Assembly: GCF_900109705.1 (NCBI RefSeq)
Contig: NZ_FOAI01000017.1
Location: 1-64,000 of the forward strand
Origin: Roseivivax marinus
GTDB lineage: Bacteria > Pseudomonadota > Alphaproteobacteria > Rhodobacterales > Rhodobacteraceae
Reading direction: 5' to 3'
DNA length: 64,000 bases
Part shown: one piece after another, positions 47,674-57,198 of the stretch
Numbering within the stretch: the first letter of the stretch is position 1
Layout of the letters: each line of letters starts with the position of its first letter
Translations under genes and position numbers: made by a program
The notes under the pieces: generated by a model
Databases searched by the model: none
What the model was told of the DNA's origin: nothing
What the model saw: only the letters and a program-made list of their open reading frames with translations

Positions 47674-49956
47674 TCAGTCCATCCTCACCGTGATGTCGAG
47701 GTCGCCCCGGACCCGTTCGGGGAAGATGACGTGCACCCGGTCCTGCGCGCCACCCTGGCTGGTGGCGACGTAGGGGTGGGCCCACTCGCTCACGTTAGCG
47801 TCGTTGCGCAGGCGGCTGGTCATCACCAGCGCGTCCACCCCGCGGGCGTGGCCGTCGAAGGGCAGTTGCCCGTCTGTCTGCACCACCCAGGTGTCCGCAA
47901 CCGTGTTCTGCGCGTGGCTCACCCGCAAGGGATTCGCGACCGCGTGCTCGACGTTGTGGAACGTGTTGTTCGAGACCGACACCGCCCGGCTGCGCGCGAT
48001 GTCGAGCGGGGCAAAGCTCGTGTCGACGCGCTCCACCCGGTCGATGATGACGCCCGAGGACCGAAACGTGTTGCCCGAAACATTCATCCCGTTCAGCCGG
48101 TGGTCGGCGCCGAACGGTTTGATCACGATGTAGGAAAAGCTCGGCGCGACGTTCGAGCACAGGAACACGTTGTCGGTGATCGACAGGCCGGCGAAGCCGA
48201 AGCCTCCGGTGAAGTCGGGCTCGGGCTCGCGTTCGTTCGTCCACTCGATGAAGCAGTTGTCGACATAATTGCCGACGATGCAGGTGTTGCAGGCCCGAAG
48301 CGCGACGACAATGCCGGCGGTGCGGATCCCGTTCGACGTGGCATCGCCCTGGAAGAAGTGGTTGCCGCTGATCAGGCCCTGTGCTCCGGACATCACGAGG
48401 AAATGGCGGAACTGCGACGCCCGGCAGTCGCGGATCTTCACGTCGTTTGCGTTGGTGTTCATCGCCACCGATTGACGTGACTGCGCCGCAGTGCCGCCCT
48501 CGCGGCTGATGAAGTTGCAGCGTTCGACCATCAGCCCCTGGCATCCCGACCCGTGGCTGGTAATCGCGCGGCGGTGGGGGCGATTGAACGTGCAGTCGCG
48601 GATCTGCATCTGCACGCCCTGCGGCGCCAGCAGAATGCCGTTGGCGACCTCGTTCATCTGGAACTCGATGTCCTCGACCTGGAACACGTCGAGCCGCTCG
48701 AACCCCGAGAAGTCGAGAAGGTACTTGAACCGCGTGAACGTGTAGGACTGCGTGCCCACCGCGTCCGACAGTGGCTGGGACAGGGTCAATTCGCCCGCCG
48801 CCACGTTCTTTGCGGTGACGTAGATCTCGCGGCCGACGCCTGCGCCCTCCACCAGTGCGCCGACGGGCACGTTGGCGACATTCGCCACTTCGGTCAGCTT
48901 GAGCTGGTTCGACGCCGAATAGCGCGCCTGGCTGGAGACCTGCTCTGCGCTCCACGCCGCAGAGGTCTCGGCGCGGATCTGGCCGTTCCGCAGCACGCGC
49001 CGCTGGGCATAGCTCGACCGGTTCGGGACGGCAGCCTGCACGTCCAGTGGCTCGGTCAGTGACACGCGCCGCCCGCCGAGGTCGAGAGCGTCGTGCGCGG
49101 CGTCGTTCAGAAGGGATTGCAGCGCCTTCTTGAGCGCCAGCGTCTCGTCGCCGAGCGCCGCGATGTAGGTGGGCAGGTCGAAGCTCTTGGTGAAGGACAG
49201 GATCGCCGCGCTGGTCGGGATCAGGGTGCCCTCGAAGATCACCGGGCTCTGGATCGTGATCGACGAGGCAATGCGGTAGTCGCCCGCCGGCACCAGCATC
49301 GCGCGGCCGTTTGCGGCATTGTCGGCCAGCTCGAACGCCGCAGCGTCGTCGCCGCTGCCGTCTCCCCTCGCGCCGTAGTCGATCACGTCCACCCACGGCA
49401 TCATCGTGCGGTGGAAGACATGGGTGACGTCCTCGATTTCGATGTCGTCGATGCGGACGATGCCGCCGGTCGGCCCGGTCAGGTCGATTCCGAAATGGCC
49501 ATGGGCGGCCTGGGCGCCCCAGACCATGTCCACGCCCTGCCGCGCCCCGGTGCCGACGATGGCGCTGACCTCGATCACCTCGCCATAGCTCTGCAGCACG
49601 GTCGCTGGTCCGGTTTCGGTCACTCCGTCGAGGTGGCTGCCGTCGCCGCGGGCAGCCCAGGCGGCGATGCGGACCGAGGGCAGGTTGCCCGAAACCGCCT
49701 TCACCCGCGCGGTCACGCGCAGGTAGCAGCCGGGCAGGATCGGCGTTTCGCCCATGTAGCGCAGCTTCTGGGTGCCGGAGGTGACCTGAAGCTCGAGCGC
49801 GCCGCCGAAATCCTGGTCCGACGGGACGAAGGCCGCGGTGCCGATGTTCTGGTAAGTGTCCGAGCCGGGCGTGCCGTCCCCGCTCGACCAGGCGCCCAGA
49901 CCCGCGGCGAAGGATGTGGGCTGGAAGACCACGCCATCGGTGATTGCCTTGTTCAT
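47674..49956 (-). CDS. Large right-handed beta-helix (GH28-related / pectate-lyase-like) protein
   Basis: 760 residues. The first ~190 form a beta-sandwich, possibly carbohydrate-binding (LGAWSSGDGTPGSDTYQN, RIAAWAARGDGSHLDGV). From IDYGARGDGSGDDAAAFELA, the entry motif of GH28-related and phage tailspike proteins, a long series of beta-helix coils follows with NxxF/N-rich turns (FISREGGTAAQ, ISGNHFFQGD, ITDNVFLCSN). No catalytic Asp cluster of true polygalacturonases can be assigned. Such proteins are frequent in Rhodobacterales, acting perhaps on surface polysaccharide. No signal peptide is seen; ATG 49956 starts MNKAITDG. Convergent with the CMD gene, 16 bases apart. Confidence 0.83.
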   Translation of the reverse strand: MNKAITDGVVFQPTSFAAGLGAWSSGDGTPGSDTYQNIGTAAFVPSDQDFGGALELQVTSGTQKLRYMGETPILPGCYLRVTARVKAVSGNLPSVRIAAWAARGDGSHLDGVTETGPATVLQSYGEVIEVSAIVGTGARQGVDMVWGAQAAHGHFGIDLTGPTGGIVRIDDIEIEDVTHVFHRTMMPWVDVIDYGARGDGSGDDAAAFELADNAANGRAMLVPAGDYRIASSITIQSPVIFEGTLIPTSAAILSFTKSFDLPTYIAALGDETLALKKALQSLLNDAAHDALDLGGRRVSLTEPLDVQAAVPNRSSYAQRRVLRNGQIRAETSAAWSAEQVSSQARYSASNQLKLTEVANVANVPVGALVEGAGVGREIYVTAKNVAAGELTLSQPLSDAVGTQSYTFTRFKYLLDFSGFERLDVFQVEDIEFQMNEVANGILLAPQGVQMQIRDCTFNRPHRRAITSHGSGCQGLMVERCNFISREGGTAAQSRQSVAMNTNANDVKIRDCRASQFRHFLVMSGAQGLISGNHFFQGDATSNGIRTAGIVVALRACNTCIVGNYVDNCFIEWTNEREPEPDFTGGFGFAGLSITDNVFLCSNVAPSFSYIVIKPFGADHRLNGMNVSGNTFRSSGVIIDRVERVDTSFAPLDIARSRAVSVSNNTFHNVEHAVANPLRVSHAQNTVADTWVVQTDGQLPFDGHARGVDALVMTSRLRNDANVSEWAHPYVATSQGGAQDRVHVIFPERVRGDLDITVRMD

Positions 49957-50216
49957 CGCTGTTGCCTTTCCCTCGGAGAACCGGACCGCGCGCCAGCGCA
50001 GACGGCCCTTTGAAACCGGGGGAAGGGTGGGGGCGATGCGTTGACCCGCCCCTGCGGCACCGTGACGGTCGCCGTTGCACGGAGGTGGGTTGAGAAGTCT
50101 CGTCCGCGCGCGCGGGCGGCGCAGCGACCTGACCGGTCGAAGTGCCTGACGATGCCGATGGGTGGGCCGCGAACCCGTGTCTGCGGCCCGCCGGGCGGGG
50201 TGATGCAGACCCCTGG

Positions 50217-50627
50217 CTAGACCGCCATCTCCGGCGCCTCGAGGAGCCGCACGCCGCCGATCCGCCACAGGCCGCCCATGTCTATCATCTCGTAGTCCAG
50301 CGCGTGCAGCGCACCTTTGGGCCCGCGAACGATGACCTTCTGCCAGAGTCGGCCCCCTTCCTCGCGCAATTCGCCGAAGGTGACCTCGCCCGGTTGCCAC
50401 ACCATCGGGTAGCCGTTCTCGACCATGAGGCCGAAGCGCTCGGGTGTGGCGAACATCGACTGGATGCCGGGTGCAGCGAAACCGAAGGCTGTAGCGAGGT
50501 CGCCATCTCGGAATGCCTGCATCTGGTCGGATATGGTCGACCGGATACCGGCGGTGTCGTCCCCCTCCTGCGCGGCGAGCGGCGCGCTTGCCAGAAGGGT
50601 GATGCAGAAAAAGGCCAGACGGAACAT
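50217..50627 (-). CDS. DUF4864 family exported protein
   Basis: 136 residues. Signal peptide MFRLAFFCITLLASAPLAAQ, then the compact NTF2-like DUF4864 domain (IRSTISDQMQAFRDGDLATAFGFAAPGIQ ... GGLWRIGGVRLL). Function unknown. GGAGGAG precedes the start. It is divergent from the CHAD gene. Confidence 0.88.
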   Translation of the reverse strand: MFRLAFFCITLLASAPLAAQEGDDTAGIRSTISDQMQAFRDGDLATAFGFAAPGIQSMFATPERFGLMVENGYPMVWQPGEVTFGELREEGGRLWQKVIVRGPKGALHALDYEMIDMGGLWRIGGVRLLEAPEMAV

Positions 50628-50726
50628 GTGCTCCTCCCTTGTCCGATACCGGATCTACGGGCGAAACTGCGCTTCGGTTTCAAATCGGCGGGAACGGCCC
50701 GTTCGCCGCCACCGTTCGAGGGCATC

Positions 50727-51623
50727 ATGACCTACACGCTCGACGCTACAGATACCGATCTCGTTCACGGGTTTCGCCGGGTGGCGGCCGACCAGCTCGA
50801 TGCCGGCATCGCGTCGCTGGGCGGGGCGGGTGACATCGGGATCCACGAGGCGGTCCACGATGCCCGCAAGCGGTGCAAGAAGCTGCGCGGGATGCTGAGG
50901 CTCTTTCGCGGGTCTTTTCCGGACTACAAGGTGGAGAACGCCGCGCTGCGCGACGCCGCGCGGCTTCTGTCGGACCTGCGCGACTCGACCGCGGTGATCG
51001 AGACCTACGACCGGCTGATGGAGCGCTACGGCGCCCTTCTGGAGCGCTCCGCATTCGCTCCGCTGCGGGCGTCGTTCACACGCGACCGGACAGCCTCTGG
51101 AGAGGCGGGCGACCTGTCCGACCGGATGGCCGCGATGTGCGAGGCGTTGGAGGCAATCCGCGGCCGCGTGGAGACCTGGACGCTGGAGAAGGGCGGCTTC
51201 AAGGCGATCGAGGACGGACTGGTCCGGAGCTACGACCGCGCCCGCGCCGCGATGGATGTCGCGGACGACTCTCGCGATCCCGCCGACATGCACGAATGGC
51301 GCAAGCGGGTGAAGTATCACTGGTATCACATGCGGCTCTTGTCGGATGCGCGCTCGGACGTGCTGCTTGCCCGCGAGGCGACGGCGGACCGGTTGTCCGA
51401 CGTCCTTGGCGATCATCATGACCTCGAGGCGTTCCTGCCACGTCTGGAGACGAGTCCCCTTGCCGACGATGCGGTGCGGCTCCTGCGCGGGCTGGTGTCC
51501 GAGGAACAGGGCAGGCTGGAGCTCGAGGCGTTCACGCTTGGCCAGGCGTTGCTGTCGCCCAAACCGAAGATGCTGGCCAAGGAGGTGCGTCAGGCGGTCC
51601 GGACGTGGTACGCGGCCGCCTGA
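50727..51623 (+). CDS. CHAD domain protein
   Basis: 298 residues, the whole protein being the CHAD helical domain. Conserved His/Arg/Lys face: IHEAVHDARKRCKKLRGMLR near residue 40 and MHEWRKRVKYHWYHMRLL near 190. CHAD proteins bind polyphosphate and are often found near polyphosphate enzymes; none is nearby here. The ATG 50727 is chosen because the CHAD domain starts right after it. Convergent with lysK, 16 bases apart. Confidence 0.92.
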   Translation: MTYTLDATDTDLVHGFRRVAADQLDAGIASLGGAGDIGIHEAVHDARKRCKKLRGMLRLFRGSFPDYKVENAALRDAARLLSDLRDSTAVIETYDRLMERYGALLERSAFAPLRASFTRDRTASGEAGDLSDRMAAMCEALEAIRGRVETWTLEKGGFKAIEDGLVRSYDRARAAMDVADDSRDPADMHEWRKRVKYHWYHMRLLSDARSDVLLAREATADRLSDVLGDHHDLEAFLPRLETSPLADDAVRLLRGLVSEEQGRLELEAFTLGQALLSPKPKMLAKEVRQAVRTWYAAA

Positions 51624-51639
51624 CGATCCACGGTGCTGC

Positions 51640-53217
51640 TCAAGCCAGTTCGCCGGACAGGGCCCGGTCGATCAGCGCCAGCGTCTCCTCGATGCCGTAG
51701 AGCGCCACGAACCCGCCGAAGCGCGGGCCCTGGCTCGCGCCCAAAAGCACCTCGTAGAGCGCCTTGAACCAGTCGCGCAGCGGCTCGAAGCCGTGATCCT
51801 TGCCGACCGCGAACACCAGCGTCTGCAGCGCCTCGTCCTCGATCGGGCCGTCGTAGGCCTGCAGTCGTGCGGCGAGATCGCGGATCGCGGCCTCTTCCTT
51901 CTCGTCGGGCGCGCGGAAGACCTTGTGCGGCTTAACGAAGTCCTCGTAGTAGCGCACCGCGAAGCCCGCCGCCTGGTCGAGGTCGGGGTTCGCCTCGGGG
52001 CTGGCGTCCGGAGCGTACCGGACGATGAAGCCCCAGAGCGTCTCCTTGTCCTCGGCGCCCGAGACGCTGGCGAGGTTCAGCAGCATCGCGAAGGACACGA
52101 CCATCGTCGACTCCGGCACATCGTGGCCGTGGACGTGGTAGACCGGGTTCGCCAGACGCTTGTCGGCGTCCTGCGTGGCGTAGGCCCGCAACTGCTGGTG
52201 ATACTCGTCCACCGTCTTGGGGATGATGTCCCAGCTCAGACGCTTGGCGGTCTTGGGCTTCTGGAACATGTAATAGCCCAGCGAATCCGTCGAGGCGTAG
52301 GTGAGCCACTCGTCGATGGTCAGCCCGTTGCCCTTGGACTTCGAGATCTTCTCGCCCTTCTCGTCGAGGAACAACTCGTAGGTGAAGTGCTCGGGCTTCT
52401 TGCCTCCGAGGACTTCGCAGATGCGGTCGTAGATCGGCGTGTTGGTCGAGTGGTCCTTGCCGTACATCTCGAAATCGACGTCGAGCGCGGCCCAGCGGGC
52501 GCCGAAATCGGGCTTCCACTGGAGTTTCACGTTGCCGCCGGTGACAGGCACGGTGAACTCGCGGCCGGTTTCGTCGTCGAAGGTGACGGTGCCGTCCTTG
52601 GCGTCCACGTTCTTGATCGGCACGTAGAGGACGCGCCCTGTCTCGGGGTGGATAGGCAGGAAGATCGAGTAGGTCTGCTGACGCTCTTCGCGCAACGACT
52701 TCAGCATCACGGCCATCAAATCGTCGTAGCGCTCGGCGGCACGCAGAAGCGTGTCGTCGAACTTGCCCGCGCGATAGAATTCGGTGGCGGAGACGAACTC
52801 GTACTCGAATCCGAACGCATCGAGGAAGCTGCGCAGCTTGGCATTGTTGTGGTGCCCGAAGCTCTCGTGCGTGCCCCAGGGGTCGGGCACGTCGGTCAGA
52901 GGCTTTTGCAGATGCGGCTTCAACGCCTCCACGTCCGGGACATTGTCCGGCACCTTGCGCATCCCGTCCATGTCATCCGAGAAGCAGACCAGCCGCGTGG
53001 GAATGTCCGAAATCACCTCGAACGCCTTGCGGATCATCGTCGTCCGCGCGACCTCGCCGAAGGTGCCGATATGCGGCAGTCCGGAGGGGCCATAGCCGGT
53101 TTCGAACAGGACGTGTCCCTTCTCGGGCGGCCCGCTCTCGTAGCGTTTGAGCACCCGGCGCGCCTCTTCGAACGGCCAGGCCTTCGAATTCATCGCGGCA
53201 TCGCGCAGATCGGACAT
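51640..53217 (-). CDS. lysK: Class I lysyl-tRNA synthetase
   Basis: 525 residues. Class I signatures are present: HIGT (49-52, in [13 protein letters not shown]) and [10 protein letters not shown] for the KMSKS loop. This is the archaeal-type LysRS found in most alphaproteobacteria instead of class II LysS. It charges tRNA-Lys. AAAGGAG lies upstream of ATG 53217. It is a lineage marker for the organism. Confidence 0.96.
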   Translation of the reverse strand: MSDLRDAAMNSKAWPFEEARRVLKRYESGPPEKGHVLFETGYGPSGLPHIGTFGEVARTTMIRKAFEVISDIPTRLVCFSDDMDGMRKVPDNVPDVEALKPHLQKPLTDVPDPWGTHESFGHHNNAKLRSFLDAFGFEYEFVSATEFYRAGKFDDTLLRAAERYDDLMAVMLKSLREERQQTYSIFLPIHPETGRVLYVPIKNVDAKDGTVTFDDETGREFTVPVTGGNVKLQWKPDFGARWAALDVDFEMYGKDHSTNTPIYDRICEVLGGKKPEHFTYELFLDEKGEKISKSKGNGLTIDEWLTYASTDSLGYYMFQKPKTAKRLSWDIIPKTVDEYHQQLRAYATQDADKRLANPVYHVHGHDVPESTMVVSFAMLLNLASVSGAEDKETLWGFIVRYAPDASPEANPDLDQAAGFAVRYYEDFVKPHKVFRAPDEKEEAAIRDLAARLQAYDGPIEDEALQTLVFAVGKDHGFEPLRDWFKALYEVLLGASQGPRFGGFVALYGIEETLALIDRALSGELA

Positions 53218-53343
53218 TGCGGGGGCTCCTTTCGGGGACGGCAAAGCGGCGTCACGCCGCACGGCGGTCCCTATTGCGGGCATGTGACGCGGTCAATAAC
53301 GTCACCGGCGAATGAACCACCCCGGCCTCAAGGAACCGCGCCC

Positions 53344-53769
53344 GTGCAGGACACGCTCGAACATCCGCTCTCGCCCCAGGATTGCCTCGTCGCGCTGATG
53401 ATCGCGGTGTCCGCATCGGACGAATCGATCCGCACGACCGAGCTTCTGAAGATTCAGTCGGCGGTATCGATCCTGCCGGTGTTCGAGGACTACGACGGCG
53501 ACCGTATCCAGCAGATGGCGCGCCTGATCTTCGACCTCTTCGATCAGGAGGACGGTCTGGACGCGCTGTTCGGTCTTGTGCGTGACAACCTGCCCGAGCG
53601 CCTGAACGAGACCGCCTACGCGCTGGCCTGCGACGTGGCCGCCGCCGACGGGTCGTTGGCCGAAACCGAGCTGCGCCTGCTCGAAGAGATCCGCTACGAG
53701 CTGGACATCGACCGGCTGCACGCCGCGGCGATCGAGCGCGGGGCGCGGGCGCGGCACCTGCGCGCCTGA
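53344..53769 (+). CDS. TerB-like (tellurite resistance TerB family) protein
   Basis: 141 residues from a GTG at 53344. Two helical repeats resemble the TerB fold: DCLVALMIAVSASDESIRTTELLKIQ and TAYALACDVAAADGSLAETELRLL, the second carrying the D-x-S-x-x-E acidic metal-binding pattern. Despite the family name, such stand-alone TerB proteins have no proven role in tellurite resistance. The GTG start is likely, as no in-frame ATG fits. A terminator follows 1 base after the stop. Confidence 0.78.
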   Translation: MQDTLEHPLSPQDCLVALMIAVSASDESIRTTELLKIQSAVSILPVFEDYDGDRIQQMARLIFDLFDQEDGLDALFGLVRDNLPERLNETAYALACDVAAADGSLAETELRLLEEIRYELDIDRLHAAAIERGARARHLRA

Positions 53770-53770
53770 T

Positions 53771-53788
53771 CCCGCAAGGGCGGGTTTT
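53771..53788 (+). terminator. Short intrinsic terminator of the TerB-like gene
   Basis: CCCGC / GCGGG stem with a 4-nt loop followed by TTTT (53785-53788). Confidence 0.6.
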
Positions 53789-53851
53789 CCGGGGCCGGAG
53801 GTTGCTGCCGCGGGGCAGGGCGGTACCGTCGCCGCATCGGAGATCATTTTC

Positions 53852-55108
53852 ATGTCCCACGCTCCCGCACGCGGCGGCGCGCCGCTGGTTTCGCCCGTCC
53901 TCATTGCCGGGTGCCTCGTCATCCTGGTGTCGTTCGCCGTCCGGGCCTCGTTCGGGGTGTTCCAGATCCCGATCGCCGAGGAATTCGGTTGGGCGCGAGC
54001 AGAATTTTCCCTGGCCATCGCGATCCAGAACCTCGCATGGGGTATCGGCCAGCCTATCTTCGGCGCCTTCGCCGAGAGGCTGGGTGATCGCCGCGCCATC
54101 GTGCTCGGCGCGGTTCTGTATGCCGCCGGTCTGGTGCTGTCCTCGGTCGCGACCTCTCCGCTGGCGCACCAGGCTCTCGAGGTCATGGTCGGTTTCGGCA
54201 TCGCGGGCACCGGCTTTGGCGTGATCCTCGCGGTGGTGGGCCGCTCCGCATCCGACGACAACCGCTCCATGGCGCTGGCCATTGCGACGGCCGCAGGCTC
54301 GGCGGGACAGGTCGTTGGCGCGCCGCTGGCCGAATGGATGCTGGGCTTCCTGAGCTGGCAGGGCGTGTTCATCGTCTTTGCCTGCCTCGTTCTGGCGAGC
54401 CTCGCGGTGCTTCCGATGATGCGCGCGCCCGAGCCCGCGGGCCGGACCGAGCTTCAGGAAAGCCTCGGGCAGATCGTCGGCCGGGCGGTGCGCGATCCAT
54501 CCTTCGCGCTGATCTTCATCGGCTTCTTCTCGTGCGGCTATCAGCTCGGCTTCATCACCGCCCACTTTCCCGCGCTCGTGACCGAGATGTGCGGGCCGAT
54601 CCTGCAGGGCGGCGTGCTGCACTCCATCGGCATTTCCACGACGTCGGCGCTTGGGGCCGCGGCCATCTCGATGATCGGCCTCGCCAACATCGCCGGCACG
54701 CTGGCGGCCGGCTGGGCGGGGCGGCATTTCCCGCGCAAGTATCTGCTCGCGGGCATCTACACGGGACGCACCATCGCCGCGGCTGCCTTCATCGCGTTCC
54801 CGATCACCCCCGCCACCGTACTGGCGTTTTCACTGGTGATGGGGGCCCTTTGGCTTGCGACGGTGCCGTTGACCTCGGGCCTCGTCGCGCATCTCTACGG
54901 GTTGCGCTACATGGGCACCCTCTATGGCATCGTCTTCTTCTCGCACCAGCTGGGCAGCTTCATCGGTGTCTGGCTGGGCGGGCGGATGTACGACCTGACC
55001 GGGGACTACACGTTGGTCTGGTGGATCGGCGTCGGCGTGGGCGCCTTGTCGGCCATCGTGCATCTGCCCGTCCGAGAGAACACAGCGCCCGTTGCAGCGG
55101 CGGCCTGA
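53852..55108 (+). CDS. MFS transporter
   Basis: 418 residues with 12 predicted membrane helices. The loop 2-3 motif FAERLGDRRAIVLGAVLYAAG is the MFS signature, and the pattern of the first helix (VILVSFAVRASFGVFQIPIAEEFGW) fits the monocarboxylate/oxalate-antiporter-like group. The substrate is unknown. No regulator or catabolic gene is adjacent, and the next gene starts 109 bases further with its own leader. Confidence 0.9.
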   Translation: MSHAPARGGAPLVSPVLIAGCLVILVSFAVRASFGVFQIPIAEEFGWARAEFSLAIAIQNLAWGIGQPIFGAFAERLGDRRAIVLGAVLYAAGLVLSSVATSPLAHQALEVMVGFGIAGTGFGVILAVVGRSASDDNRSMALAIATAAGSAGQVVGAPLAEWMLGFLSWQGVFIVFACLVLASLAVLPMMRAPEPAGRTELQESLGQIVGRAVRDPSFALIFIGFFSCGYQLGFITAHFPALVTEMCGPILQGGVLHSIGISTTSALGAAAISMIGLANIAGTLAAGWAGRHFPRKYLLAGIYTGRTIAAAAFIAFPITPATVLAFSLVMGALWLATVPLTSGLVAHLYGLRYMGTLYGIVFFSHQLGSFIGVWLGGRMYDLTGDYTLVWWIGVGVGALSAIVHLPVRENTAPVAAAA

Positions 55109-55187
55109 GTGGCGCGGGATCGGTCATTCCGGTCCCGCCTGTGCGCCTTTGCAAAAGAATCCCTTGCCACGGCGTGGGACCCTTTGA

Positions 55188-55197
55188 TTTGATCAAA
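55188..55197. promoter_or_regulatory. Perfect 10-bp palindrome upstream of the pot operon
   Basis: TTTGATCAAA, 20 bases before the potA start, in an otherwise AT-rich patch (TTTGATTTGATCAAAATAAA). It could be an operator; the cognate protein is unknown. It is not an FNR site because the two half-sites are spaced 3 rather than 4 bases apart. Confidence 0.35.
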
Positions 55198-55217
55198 ATA
55201 AATCGACGGGACCCCAC

Positions 55218-56294
55218 ATGATCGACATTCGCAGCGTCACCAAGGTCTTCGGCTTCGGGCAGGGCGCCTTCCGCGCCCTCGACGAGGTCTCGGTGACCAT
55301 CCGCGAAAACGAGTTCTTCACCCTCCTCGGGCCATCGGGGTGCGGCAAAACCACGCTTCTTCGGCTGATCGCGGGCTTCGAGGGACCGACCGAGGGTCAG
55401 ATCCTCCTGGGCGGTGAGGACCTGTCGGGCCAGCCGCCCTATCGCCGTCCGGTCAACACGGTGTTCCAGTCCTACGCGCTCTTCCCTCACATGACGGTTG
55501 CCGAGAACGTGGGCTTCGGCCTCAAGATGCTGGGACGCTCGAAGGCCGAGATCGACGGCACGGTGTCCGAGATGCTGGACCTCGTGCGGATGTCCCACCT
55601 CGCGAACCGCCAGACCGGGCAGATCTCGGGCGGATAGCAGCAGCGCGTGGCGCTGGCCCGGGCCCTCGCGCCTCGGCCCAAGGTTCTGCTTCTGGACGAA
55701 CCGCTCTCCGCTCTGGACTTCAAGCTCCGCAAGGAGATGCAGCTCGAGCTGAAACGACTGCAATCCGAGACCGGCATCACCTTCGTCTTCGTCACGCACG
55801 ACCAGGAGGAGGCGCTGACCATGTCGGACCGCGTCGCGGTGATGAGCGACGGCGAAATCCGGCAGATCGGCTCCCCGCGCGACATCTACGACCACCCGGC
55901 GGAGCGGTTCGTGGCAGACTTCATCGGCGACACCAACTTCCTCGAGGCCGAGATGCTGGGACGCGAGGGCGAGACTGCACGGCTGCGGCTGTCCTCGGGA
56001 CAGGAGGTTCAGGCCCGTGCGTCCGAGGCCACCGCGTCGAGCGGGACCGTCACTCTGGCAATCCGGCCCGAGCACGCGGACCTCGCCCCGGAGGGTGAGG
56101 GCGCGCTGAGCGGCACGCTGGAGGACATCGTCTATTTCGGCACCGACACGCACTACCACGTCGCTCTCGACGGTGGCGGTGACCGCTTCGTTCTGCGCAA
56201 GCAGAACCAGCCTGACGAGGATCGCGGCTACCGGACGGGGGACCGTGTCGGTATCCGGCTGAGCCGCTCCGCCGGCCAGGTTCTGAGGGACTGA
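55218..56294 (+). pseudogene. potA: Polyamine-type ABC transporter ATPase with in-frame amber codon
   Basis: The frame encodes a full PotA-like ATPase of 358 codons plus stop: Walker A GPSGCGKT (38-45), Q-loop Gln84, Walker B LLLDE (157-161), H-loop His194 and a C-terminal TOBE-like region (~285-350). However codon 140 (55635-55637) is TAG. It stands in the signature motif, which reads SGG[14 protein letters not shown] where [14 protein letters not shown] is expected, so a single CAG to TAG change explains it. The two halves are in the same frame with no other lesion. Either the gene is newly inactivated, the base is a sequencing error, or the amber is read through. The remaining operon is intact. 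Confidence 0.92.
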
Positions 56295-56298
56295 GCCG

Positions 56299-57198
56299 AT
56301 GCCGGACCCGATTTCCTCCACCGCCCGAACCCGCGCCGCGCTTCTCGCCCCGGCGATGGCGATCCTCATCTTCGCCGCGGCCGGTCCGCTGGTGATCGTG
56401 CTGATCTACTCTTTCCTGACGCCGGGCGACTACGGCGGCGTGGTATGGGACTTCTCGACCGATGCGTGGTTCGGTGTGCTGGCCGAACGCGACTTCTTTA
56501 CCGAGGAACTGAGCTGGGCAGACGCGCATCTCACGGTCTTCTGGCGATCGATCAAGCTGTCGCTGCTCACCGCGCTGCTGTCGTTCATCTTCGGCTTCCC
56601 GACGGCCTACTTCATCGCCACGCGCCCGCGCCGCAGCCGCGACATCTGGATGCTGCTGGTGATGATCCCGTTCTGGACAAACCTGCTGATCCGGACCTTC
56701 GCGATCATGGAACTGATCCGCAACGAGGGCACGATCAACACCGTCCTGATCGCCATGGGCCTCGTCACACAGCCGGTGCAAATGCTCTACACCGAATTCT
56801 CTCTGCTGCTTGGCATGACCTACGTCTACCTGCCGCTGATGATCCTGCCGATCTACGCCTCGATGGAGCGGTTCGACTTCAAGCTGGTGGAGGCGGGATA
56901 CGACCTCTATGCGACGCGCTGGCAGGTGCTGCGCCGGGTGATCCTGCCCATCGTCAAGCCGGGCATCGTGGCGGGCTCGATCCTCGTCTTCGTGCCTTGC
57001 CTCGGCGCCTACGTGACACCGCGCGTGCTGGGCGGGGGCAAGCAGCTGATGCTCGGCAACCTGATCGAGCTGCAGTTCGGCCAGCTTCGCAACTGGCCTT
57101 TGGGCGCGGCGCTGTCGCTGACGCTGCTGGTGATCGTGATGGTCGCGCTGATCTTCTACGTCCGCACCGTGGGCACGGAGGAGCGCAGCCATGGCTAA
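56299..57198 (+). CDS. potB: Polyamine-type ABC transporter permease (PotB-like)
   Basis: 299 residues with six membrane helices and the permease EAA loop (EAGYDLYATRWQVLRRVILP, ~195-215). The first cytoplasmic part SSTARTRAALLAPAMAILIF leads into helix 1. It forms half of the channel for the putrescine/spermidine-type or related opine/amine importer. It starts 4 bases after the potA stop; the next permease overlaps its end by 8 bases. Confidence 0.92.
   Translation: MPDPISSTARTRAALLAPAMAILIFAAAGPLVIVLIYSFLTPGDYGGVVWDFSTDAWFGVLAERDFFTEELSWADAHLTVFWRSIKLSLLTALLSFIFGFPTAYFIATRPRRSRDIWMLLVMIPFWTNLLIRTFAIMELIRNEGTINTVLIAMGLVTQPVQMLYTEFSLLLGMTYVYLPLMILPIYASMERFDFKLVEAGYDLYATRWQVLRRVILPIVKPGIVAGSILVFVPCLGAYVTPRVLGGGKQLMLGNLIELQFGQLRNWPLGAALSLTLLVIVMVALIFYVRTVGTEERSHG

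Noticed and set aside
55183-55197. FNR-type site TTGAT-N4-ATCAA upstream of potA
   Set aside because: The half-sites are separated by three bases, not four, so only the 10-bp palindrome is reported.
55218-56294. Two separate genes potA-N and potA-C
   Set aside because: The two halves are in one frame with only a stop codon between them, and neither contains a complete ATPase.
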